Shown here piece after piece: positions 1 through 6,787 of a stretch of 64,000 nt of DNA. The position numbers were made by a program, and so were the translations under genes. Source of the stretch: Candidatus Melainabacteria bacterium (GTDB lineage: Bacteria; Cyanobacteriota; Vampirovibrionia; Obscuribacterales; Obscuribacteraceae); the NCBI GenBank assembly GCA_003963305.1, contig RXJR01000031.1, forward strand, positions 124,001-188,000, in the 5' to 3' direction. The stretch's first letter is position 1. The number at the start of each line of letters is the position of its first letter. The notes under the pieces are model-generated. The model was not told the origin of the DNA, searched no databases, and was given only the letters and a program-made list of their open reading frames with translations.

Positions 1-1
1 T

Positions 2-1138
2 CGCGGCGCAGTGGACATGCAACGCGAACAATTGCTGGGACTACCGCAACTGAAAATCGAAATCGATCGCAGCAAAATTGCTCGGCTTGGTTTGGATGTT
101 GCAGATGTACAGACGATTATTAGAGCGGCTCTGGCCGGTCAAGCCGTTACCGAAGTAATCGAAGGCACCATGCGCTTTGATGTATTGATTCGCTTCCACG
201 AGGACTACCGTAGCACACCAGAGCAAATCGGAAACATCTTCATCATCGCCCCTACAGGAGCACGTATCAAGCTCTCGCAGATCGCTAACATCCATATGGA
301 CAACGGTTTTGTCACCGTCAACAGAGAGAACGGACAACGCCGTACAGCGGTTCTGGTCAATGTAAGAGGTAGAGACCTGGGCTCATTTGTTGCGGATGCG
401 CAAGAACGAGTTGCCAAGAACGTCAAAATCCCACGTGGCTACAAAGTTGTTTGGAGCGGACAATTCGAGAATCAACAACGTGCCATGGCAAAGCTTTCGC
501 TTGTCGTGCCCTGCGTGCTACTGCTGATTTTCCTGCTGCTTTTCGCATCATTCCGCTCTCTGCGCAATGCCGGACTGATCATGTTGAACGTACCATTCGC
601 GATGATTGGTGGCATCGTTGCGCTTTTTCTATCGCACGAAACGTTATCTGTACCAGCAATTATCGGCTTCATTGCACTGTTTGGCGTAGCGGTGCAAAAC
701 GGGGTCATTTTGATCAGTTACATTATGCAGTTGCAAGAACGGGGCCAGTCATTGGATGATGCCGTTCGTGAAGGTGCTACAGTCAGACTCCGGCCGGTAA
801 TGATGACAGCGCTTGTGGCAGCAGTCGGTCTTATTCCTAAGATTGTCAGCCCGGGAACAGGTGCCGAAGTTCAGCGTCCGCTCGCTCTTGTAGTACTCGG
901 TGGTATCATTTCGGCCACTCTTCTAACCCTGCTGGTACTACCAGCGGTGTACAGACTGATCAATCAAAAAACGAAATTCGGTCCCAAAACCGATGAACCA
1001 TTGGGTCAAGAGGAAGAAGAAATAATCAGAGAAGCAAAAGCAGAACAAACAGAATTAGAAGAAGAAGCAAAAGCAGAAGCAAAACAATCAAATTCAGAAG
1101 AAGAAACAAACTCAGGTCTACCCGCAGCCAAGAACTAA
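2..1138 (+). CDS. Heavy-metal efflux RND transporter, C-terminal part (5' end outside window)
   Basis: Inner-membrane RND pump subunit of the CusA/CzcA (HME-RND) type, which drives metal-ion export with proton influx. The reading frame is open to the left window edge, so only the last ~378 residues are seen (a full protein is about 1000-1050). Visible parts are the end of the second periplasmic loop (the stretch AVDMQREQLLGLPQLKIEID is typical of this family) and the last group of membrane helices, including VALFGVAVQNGV-like and RLRPVMMTALVAAVG-like helices, which are RND signatures. After the final helix comes a long Glu/Lys/Ala-rich cytoplasmic tail (about residues 330-378), unusual for the family. 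Substrate metal cannot be told from this fragment. The bufferin-type operon 2 kb downstream hints at copper, by context only. Confidence 0.9.
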   Translation, partial: RGAVDMQREQLLGLPQLKIEIDRSKIARLGLDVADVQTIIRAALAGQAVTEVIEGTMRFDVLIRFHEDYRSTPEQIGNIFIIAPTGARIKLSQIANIHMDNGFVTVNRENGQRRTAVLVNVRGRDLGSFVADAQERVAKNVKIPRGYKVVWSGQFENQQRAMAKLSLVVPCVLLLIFLLLFASFRSLRNAGLIMLNVPFAMIGGIVALFLSHETLSVPAIIGFIALFGVAVQNGVILISYIMQLQERGQSLDDAVREGATVRLRPVMMTALVAAVGLIPKIVSPGTGAEVQRPLALVVLGGIISATLLTLLVLPAVYRLINQKTKFGPKTDEPLGQEEEEIIREAKAEQTELEEEAKAEAKQSNSEEETNSGLPAAKN

Positions 1139-1166
1139 AAAAGTTCGCAAAAAATCAATCAGACTT

Positions 1167-1196
1167 AAAAGTAGCGGGAAACACCGCAGTACTTTT
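1167..1196. terminator. Hairpin between the RND and regulator genes
   Basis: AAAAGTA-GCGG, loop GAAACA, CCGC-AG-TACTTTT. The A-run/T-run arms would let it act in either direction. It would end the RND transcript before the regulator gene at 1243. There is no long T-run beyond the stem, so efficiency is uncertain. Confidence 0.5.
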
Positions 1197-1242
1197 ATGA
1201 TAAGTTTGTCGTGTCTACGCTCAAATTGACCAGATTGAAACA

Positions 1243-1920
1243 GTGGCAAAAATCCTTTTAGTTGAAGACGACAAAACCGGTGCAGAAATTGTAGTGCACT
1301 GGCTGGAAGCCGAGAGACACAACATCGATCACGTCGAAAACGGAGATGATGGGCTCGAATACCTCCTGATGCGACAGTACGATGTAGTCCTTCTTGACTG
1401 GGATCTTCCAGGCAAATCGGGATTTGACCTGTTGAGAGAATTTCGCTCAAAAGGTCACACGACCCCGGTAATCATGTTGACGGGCAAATCAAATGTGCAA
1501 GATAAAGAAGACGGGCTAGACGGCGGTGCCGATGACTATCTAACCAAGCCATATTCACTGAAAGAATTGTCGGCAAGAATTCGTGCACAGGTTCGCAGAT
1601 CGTCAAATCTCACTTCCAATCAACTGGAATTCAAAGGCATCGTACTGTCGCCAGAGCAGATGCGATTGACCCTCAACGGAAAAGATGTACCTCTGCTTCC
1701 AAAGGAATTTAGCCTCCTCGAGTTTTTCATGCGCAATCCAGATCGCGTCTTCACAGCAGAAGCAGTAATGATGCGAGTCTGGAGCACAGACTCTGAAACT
1801 TCGACAGACGCATTCAGAAGCACACTAAAGCGATTGCGTCAGAAACTCGAAGCAGCTGGCGCTGAAGGTTCCGTCGTTGAAACAGTACACGGCGCAGGAT
1901 ATAGATTCAACTCGAAATAA
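1243..1920 (+). CDS. OmpR/PhoB-family response regulator
   Basis: Cytoplasmic two-component regulator of 225 residues, the usual length. The N-terminal receiver domain has the acidic pocket E8-D9-D10, the phospho-acceptor D52 in VVLLDWDLPG, and the conserved Lys in LTKPY. The C-terminal winged helix (about 125-223) carries the family signatures LLPKEFSLLEFF and VHGAGYRF. Start is GTG (GTGGCAAAAATCC); no strong ribosome-binding site is visible. No histidine kinase lies next to it in the window. Position after the metal pump suggests, without proof, a metal-responsive role. Confidence 0.93.
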   Translation: MAKILLVEDDKTGAEIVVHWLEAERHNIDHVENGDDGLEYLLMRQYDVVLLDWDLPGKSGFDLLREFRSKGHTTPVIMLTGKSNVQDKEDGLDGGADDYLTKPYSLKELSARIRAQVRRSSNLTSNQLEFKGIVLSPEQMRLTLNGKDVPLLPKEFSLLEFFMRNPDRVFTAEAVMMRVWSTDSETSTDAFRSTLKRLRQKLEAAGAEGSVVETVHGAGYRFNSK

Positions 1921-2034
1921 TTAGAGCCATTCGTCGCACGTTACAAAGTCATTTTACAGATGTGACACAGCCATGCCACATCGCTGACATTTCGGCGAAC
2001 CAGCTGATGCGTAAACCTCTTCCCGACGTAACGA

Positions 2035-2610
2035 TCACTTGCTTAATGGTGGCATGATTACTTCATCTAATATGTGAATAACACCATTAGAGCAAGGAAT
2101 ATCTGTCGTGAGAATTAAAGACTTGTCTGCATAAATGTCGTTGCCCTTGGCTGTGATTGAAATGGAGTGACCTTCCATCGTTTTCAGCTTCGGCTCCTTC
2201 CTTAAGTCAACCGTTTTAATCTTGCCTTCCACTACAGTGTATTGAAGAACCTGCTTCAACTTGTTCTTGTTAGCCCACAGCGACATTCTGTCATCGTCTG
2301 GCATTTTGCGAAATGCTTTATCGGTTGGAGCAAAAATCGTGAATGGTCCATTGCCTTTCAACGTATTATCCAGAGAATAGGCTTGGGTATAACCATCTAG
2401 CAATGTCGAAAATTTTGCCACGTCATTGTCTTTCAACGTGTTGATCACATCTTTCTCTTTCCGCTCAAAACCCTCTTTTTCAACAAACTGCTGAGTCTTT
2501 GCGGCCAGTAACTTATGTGCGGGCTTCGCTTGCACCGACTGACACACTGCGTTTATGGCTGAAAGCAAAACTAGAACTGCACTTGCTGCCAAGAGTTTTT
2601 GACTGTACAT
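2035..2610 (-). CDS. Secreted fasciclin (FAS1)-domain protein
   Basis: About 191 residues: a signal peptide (MYSQKLLAASAVLVLLSAINA...) followed by one FAS1 domain. Domain marks are the H1-type motif GPFTIFAPTDKAFRKMP and the H2-type end NGVIHILDEVIMP. FAS1 domains mediate adhesion or cell-surface interactions; the ligand is unknown. The ATG at 2610 is chosen over an upstream in-frame start (2718) because it follows GGGAG and begins a clean signal peptide. Monocistronic, on the opposite strand to its neighbours. Confidence 0.88.
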   Translation of the reverse strand: MYSQKLLAASAVLVLLSAINAVCQSVQAKPAHKLLAAKTQQFVEKEGFERKEKDVINTLKDNDVAKFSTLLDGYTQAYSLDNTLKGNGPFTIFAPTDKAFRKMPDDDRMSLWANKNKLKQVLQYTVVEGKIKTVDLRKEPKLKTMEGHSISITAKGNDIYADKSLILTTDIPCSNGVIHILDEVIMPPLSK

Positions 2611-3105
2611 TTGAGCGCTCCCTTTGATCCCCTGCGGGTTGCTTTGCCGACACTCTGGACCAGAATAGGCCGGCCGGACCCAAAGCGTATACCGAAGAAC
2701 ACCTCCACGTCCAGCCAATTGTCCGGCTGCCAGTACAGAGTTAAGGAAAAATCGTCAGACGGCTCAGATGAATCGGCAGACGGCTCGGGTGAATCGGCAG
2801 ACGGCTCGGGTGAATCGGCAGACTGCTCAGATGAATCGGTGCAGCGTTCAGGAAAAATCTTTCAATCGGATAATAAATGACGGCAATTCCATATACGCAC
2901 TCAGTTTTCAGTCGTGAAAAGAAAAGAAAATGCCACTATATACAGTATCGAAAAGGCGTTTCACGCTTGCGCAAAAGCTAATTACCTGTTTTAAGGAATA
3001 AAAAGGTGACTTCAGCCATTCATATTGACATTTGGAGATTTCATGAACAGCTGTTTCACGACGTGGTATATCAATCGTCAACTGTCCACACTTTGGGGGT
3101 GTTAA
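2611..3105. other. 495-bp intergenic region before the bufferin-type operon
   Basis: Holds the divergent start regions of the fasciclin gene and the peptide gene at 3106, plus a four-copy 21-bp tandem repeat (2758-2841). A TTGACA box lies at 3025-3030 but no good -10 is found at normal spacing, so I do not call a promoter. The open frame through the repeat has no credible start or coding character. Confidence 0.5.
2758..2841. repeat. Tandem repeat, 4 x 21 bp
   Basis: Four consecutive units of the form GACGGCTCGGGTGAATCGGCA (2758, 2779, 2800, 2821). The two central units are identical; the outer two vary at a few bases. No spacers, so not a CRISPR. Confidence 0.9.
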
Positions 3106-3435
3106 ATGGAACGAAATTCCAAACCAGACTTGACAGCTTTGCTGACAGCGCTCAGCATCACTTCAGGTGTAGTGGTATCCGGTCTTCCAGCTCTGGCAGA
3201 AAAATCAGAGGCTAAGACAGAAACAAAAACTGAAACAAAGACAGAAAAGAAATCTTCTGCTACCGATGAAAAGAAGATCGAAGAGAAGAAGAAATCTGTC
3301 ACTAAAAACCGTGACGTATCAGGTCGCGGCTGCAACTACCCTTGCGGCTGCCACTACGGCGGTAAGTCGATGAAGGGCAGTGGCAAAATGCCTGCTGCAG
3401 AATCAAAGACTGAGACCAAAACGGAAACCAAGTAA
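3106..3435 (+). CDS. Candidate bufferin-like RiPP precursor (secreted Cys-containing peptide)
   Basis: 109 residues. A Sec signal peptide (residues 1-31, ending LPALA before Glu) is followed by a Lys/Glu/Thr-rich stretch with TETK repeats (32-70), then a short core with three cysteines, C76, C80 and C82, in GRGCNYPCGCHYGG, and a second Lys/Thr/Glu tail. It starts 8 nt after GGGGGTG, a good ribosome-binding site. It lies 38 nt upstream of a DUF692-DUF2063 fusion gene. In known bufferin and HvfA systems a signal-peptide-bearing Cys peptide precedes DUF692 (MNIO) and DUF2063 genes, and Cys residues are oxidised to heterocycles that bind copper. The core here does not match the EGKCG or DUF2282 core types I know, so this would be a new precursor type. 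Assignment as substrate is inference from context. Confidence 0.65.
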   Translation: MERNSKPDLTALLTALSITSGVVVSGLPALAEKSEAKTETKTETKTEKKSSATDEKKIEEKKKSVTKNRDVSGRGCNYPCGCHYGGKSMKGSGKMPAAESKTETKTETK

Positions 3436-3473
3436 GAGAAAGAGCCAGCGCAAAACGGTCACAACTTCGAGCT

Positions 3474-5327
3474 ATGACTGCCAACTTTTCTGCATTGAAG
3501 AAAACGTTTCCTACGATAGGCGTAGGACTTGGTCTTCGCTCGGAAGTTGCTCAGAAGACACTCGAATCAACCGACCGCATTGACTGGCTCGAGATCATCT
3601 CAGAACAATATATGAATGCCGGAGGCGCCAGTAGAGAATTACTCGAACGCGCCTCCGGCGTTTATAAAATCATTCCTCACGGTGTCAATTTGTCGATTGG
3701 CAGCACCGATGACATTAATTCAGATTACCAAAAGACACTAAAATCGCTCATAGACAAACTCAATCCGCCCTGGTGGAGTGATCATCTCTGTTTCACCAGT
3801 CATGGTGGCACATACATGAACGAGCTCCTGCCGCTTCCATTCAATAAAGAAACAGCAAGATATGTAGCGGAACGCGGGCGCATTATACAAGAGTATATGG
3901 AGCGCCCTTTTCTGTTCGAAAACATTACTTATTACATGCGCATACCAGGCAGCACCATGACGGAAGCGCAGTTCCTGTCTGAAGTTCTGGAGCTTTCAGA
4001 CTGCGGCTTGCTGCTGGATATCAATAATGTTCACGTCAACTCACTGAATCACGGTTTTGATCCGATCGAATTTTTAGAGCAGATTCCCCTCGATCGAACA
4101 GTGCAGTTACACATAGCCGGGCATATCCATGCACCTGAATTCGACGCTTATGTCGACACACACGGCGCCCCCATTATCGGTCCCGTTTATAAACTGCTGA
4201 AATACGTTATGGAAAGAACAGACGTAAAGGCAATTCTGCTCGAGCGTGATCAGAACTTCCCGGACGACTTCAATGAAATCCTCTCGGAACTGGACGAAAT
4301 TAGAGCTATAGCCGGAAGCGGTATCCAACCTGCTCCAAGCGAGTTAGCAGCAAAGGGAAACCAGCAATCGCAGCTCAAAAAATACTCAATCACAATTCAC
4401 TCTCTGGTGAATGATAAACCAGCGCCGCCAGACAGTCTTGCCCGCGTCGAAAAGGTAATGCAACAACTCTGGATGGATCCTGACAAATCCGATCGCTTGG
4501 CCCAGGGAATGATAGACACTATTTCAAGTGAAATAGCCAATGAAATTGACACCAGCAGACTGCCCATCTATGTTAACGTCATCCACAGTTCTTATCTGAA
4601 CTCAATGACGAAAGCGTACCCATCGTGCGCAGCGATTCTCAAACCGACCTGGAAAAATATCGTTGCTGAGTACATTCAACAGTACCCTCCTCGCAGCCAT
4701 GACATGCTGTTGCTGGGCGATGCATTTCCGCAGTTCGTCGCCGACCGGCTTTTCACTCGGTATCGAAAAGCGTTTCCGTTTCTGCTCGAATTAGCAAAAT
4801 ACGAGCGCATCGAAACACAAGCTATTCACCACAAAGGTGTGATAGAAACTGCACCGCGTTGCTCTCTAGACACGCCGGAAAATTACATAAAATACAAACC
4901 TATACTTAATGCCACTCTGACCCTGCGGGAGTATGAATTTCCTGTACATCAAATTGATGAAAGACTTCGGCATTCAAAGCGAATTCCTCGTAACGTCAAG
5001 AAGTCCAAAACATACCTGCTCACATATCAAAATGCGCACAATCACCTGGTTCAGGACTTCGAAATTGACCAACATGCCGCTGCATTGATCGAACGGATGA
5101 CAGCAACTGATTCTTCATACGCCGAATTAGCTCAATTCGCATGCACTATGTTTCCGCCGGAGAATCCGTATGCCGCTGTGCAGTATTTTGCAGAGTTCAT
5201 CCAGGACATGCACCTGAACGGCGTATTTACTGGCGATAAACTTGCGGAAGTTAGTGATGAAGCCTGTGCGCAAGCCAACACAGACGTTAGGGATCCAGCG
5301 ACAGAACGCCCCACGGTCAAAGCTTGA
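3474..5327 (+). CDS. MNIO (DUF692, BufB-like) enzyme fused to DUF2063 (BufC-like) partner
   Basis: 617 residues, cytoplasmic. Residues ~14-290 are a DUF692 TIM barrel (multinuclear non-haem iron oxidative enzyme). Expected metal-site residues are visible: H69 in IPHGVNLS, H104 in SDHL, E149 in FENITYY, D182 in LLLDINNVHVN, H213 and H217 in HIAGH, D228 and H230 in DTHG, and E257. Residues ~310-600 match DUF2063: a central RLPIYVNV...AYPSCAAIL segment, then the PPRSHDMLLLGDAFPQFV motif and LLELAKYER. These two proteins are normally separate genes (bufB and bufC); here they form one chain. No strong ribosome-binding site precedes the ATG, so translation may be coupled to the peptide gene 38 nt upstream. 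Likely role: peptide recognition plus oxidative cysteine modification. Confidence 0.88.
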   Translation: MTANFSALKKTFPTIGVGLGLRSEVAQKTLESTDRIDWLEIISEQYMNAGGASRELLERASGVYKIIPHGVNLSIGSTDDINSDYQKTLKSLIDKLNPPWWSDHLCFTSHGGTYMNELLPLPFNKETARYVAERGRIIQEYMERPFLFENITYYMRIPGSTMTEAQFLSEVLELSDCGLLLDINNVHVNSLNHGFDPIEFLEQIPLDRTVQLHIAGHIHAPEFDAYVDTHGAPIIGPVYKLLKYVMERTDVKAILLERDQNFPDDFNEILSELDEIRAIAGSGIQPAPSELAAKGNQQSQLKKYSITIHSLVNDKPAPPDSLARVEKVMQQLWMDPDKSDRLAQGMIDTISSEIANEIDTSRLPIYVNVIHSSYLNSMTKAYPSCAAILKPTWKNIVAEYIQQYPPRSHDMLLLGDAFPQFVADRLFTRYRKAFPFLLELAKYERIETQAIHHKGVIETAPRCSLDTPENYIKYKPILNATLTLREYEFPVHQIDERLRHSKRIPRNVKKSKTYLLTYQNAHNHLVQDFEIDQHAAALIERMTATDSSYAELAQFACTMFPPENPYAAVQYFAEFIQDMHLNGVFTGDKLAEVSDEACAQANTDVRDPATERPTVKA

Positions 5328-6787
5328 TGTTTTCTCAGCGCTCCAACTTACTTTTGTCGATAGCAGGCATCATACTTTTGATGGGACCCGCCACCACCAC
5401 TGCGAGGGCAATCGATACACCTGAAAATCAGCACCACGAGCAAAAGAAACAAACGAGCAACGAACAGTCCGCCACAACCACAAGCGAAGGTCCTGCCGTA
5501 ACTGCCGAAATCGAGGTCGGACCATTCGATCTGAAGCAGAAATACCGCTCAATGGAAGGTCCTTATGTTCGGGTTCCTTTGAAAATTGCGGACATCCTGG
5601 CAGAGAAAAATGTCAGCATTCCGGAATCTTACGTCAAAATACCCGGAGCCGCACAGGCTGGGCCGGGCATGACTGGTAGTGCCGATGGGGCCTCGATGCA
5701 GCCGGGACGGCTGCGCTCCATGAGTAACGACGGGGCCATTAGTGCCGACGGGGCCGGCAATGCAGCCAATCAAAAACGAGAATTACTCTGGCTCAAGTCA
5801 GTAAAAATAGACATGCTGGACGAAAATGACAAACCACTGCCAGATGCTGCTTTTTTCTGCCATGCGACTATCGATGTCGATCTGGACTTTCGCAATCAAG
5901 TATTTCCGGCAAGCGAGCATCCAGGCAATATGCGACACATTGTCCTAACTCAAGGACAAACCCAATTCGCATTTCCAAACGGATTTGCGCTGCCCGTCGC
6001 CAGTGATGAAAGCTGGAATTTCGTATTTCAGACGATAAACCGCACCAGCGATGTACCTCGCAAGGTCAAAGGACGTTGCCTGCTCACATTCGTTAAAGAC
6101 AGCGAGCTTGTCTATCCGATCAAAGCACTCTTCTGGTACTACCCTGTAATCAACGTTGTAATTGACAGAAACTCAGCCGAGCGCATCAAAGCCGAGCGAA
6201 AGTCATGCCCGGACTGTAGTGCTATCTCAGAGGGCGTACCGGCACCATCTAGCATGCGAAACATGATCTTCACAGACAAACTCGGTCGCAGCCAGATTGG
6301 GCACTGGGTGGTACCGCCGGGAGTGCACACCTACGCCAGCCCTATCAACACAATCGGGTCAATGTCAACGGCGAAATTTGCTGCAGCCGATACCGACATT
6401 CATCTTGTACTTACACACGTTCATCCTTTCTGTGAAAAGTGTGTCTTGATTCAGCACGACAAAGGTCAGACCAAAGAGATTGTCACTGTAAAAGCAAAGA
6501 CAGACGAAAAGAACTTGCAACTAACTGAGATTGATACAATCAGCTCCGTACCTGGAATTCCACTTGAAGCAGGCAAGAGCTACGAACTGCAGGCAACATA
6601 CAACAACACTTCAAGCAAGCCGCAAGATTCAATGGCAGGAATGGCACTGTACTGCTCAGACAACAAGTTTGTGCGCCCTGACTGGGCTCTGGCGGGCAAC
6701 ATGAATGAAGCATATTGCGGCACCAGCTACGAGCAGAAGTCACGAAAGAAAGCTCACAGTAAAGCTTTTGGGATGAGACCCAATTGA
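5327..6787 (+). CDS. Secreted protein with copper-monooxygenase (PHM/SURNod19-like) C-terminal domain
   Basis: About 486 residues with an N-terminal signal peptide (LLLSIAGIILLMGPATTTARA). The ATG at 5327 overlaps the stop of the MNIO gene (TGATG), showing translational coupling. The C-terminal domain has WVVPPGVHTY, then H364-V-H366, and later YNNTSSKPQDSM-AGMALYC with M436. In peptidylglycine monooxygenase the CuM site is His-x-His followed by a Met 72 residues after the first His (H242, H244, M314 in the rat enzyme); the spacing here from H364 to M436 is also 72. C369 and C372 (HPFCEKC) add further possible ligands. The N-terminal half (FFCHATIDVDLDF...) is a beta-rich domain I cannot name. 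A copper-linked extracytoplasmic role in the operon is inferred. Confidence 0.6.
   Translation: MFSQRSNLLLSIAGIILLMGPATTTARAIDTPENQHHEQKKQTSNEQSATTTSEGPAVTAEIEVGPFDLKQKYRSMEGPYVRVPLKIADILAEKNVSIPESYVKIPGAAQAGPGMTGSADGASMQPGRLRSMSNDGAISADGAGNAANQKRELLWLKSVKIDMLDENDKPLPDAAFFCHATIDVDLDFRNQVFPASEHPGNMRHIVLTQGQTQFAFPNGFALPVASDESWNFVFQTINRTSDVPRKVKGRCLLTFVKDSELVYPIKALFWYYPVINVVIDRNSAERIKAERKSCPDCSAISEGVPAPSSMRNMIFTDKLGRSQIGHWVVPPGVHTYASPINTIGSMSTAKFAAADTDIHLVLTHVHPFCEKCVLIQHDKGQTKEIVTVKAKTDEKNLQLTEIDTISSVPGIPLEAGKSYELQATYNNTSSKPQDSMAGMALYCSDNKFVRPDWALAGNMNEAYCGTSYEQKSRKKAHSKAFGMRPN

Noticed and set aside
2758-2841. CRISPR-like array
   Set aside because: Direct head-to-tail units with no spacers. 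The same holds for the arrays at 30251, 43163, 54409 and 56795.
2599-2880. Secreted acidic repeat protein over the 21-bp repeat
   Set aside because: Its start overlaps the fasciclin start region on the other strand, no ribosome-binding site, and repeat-driven composition.
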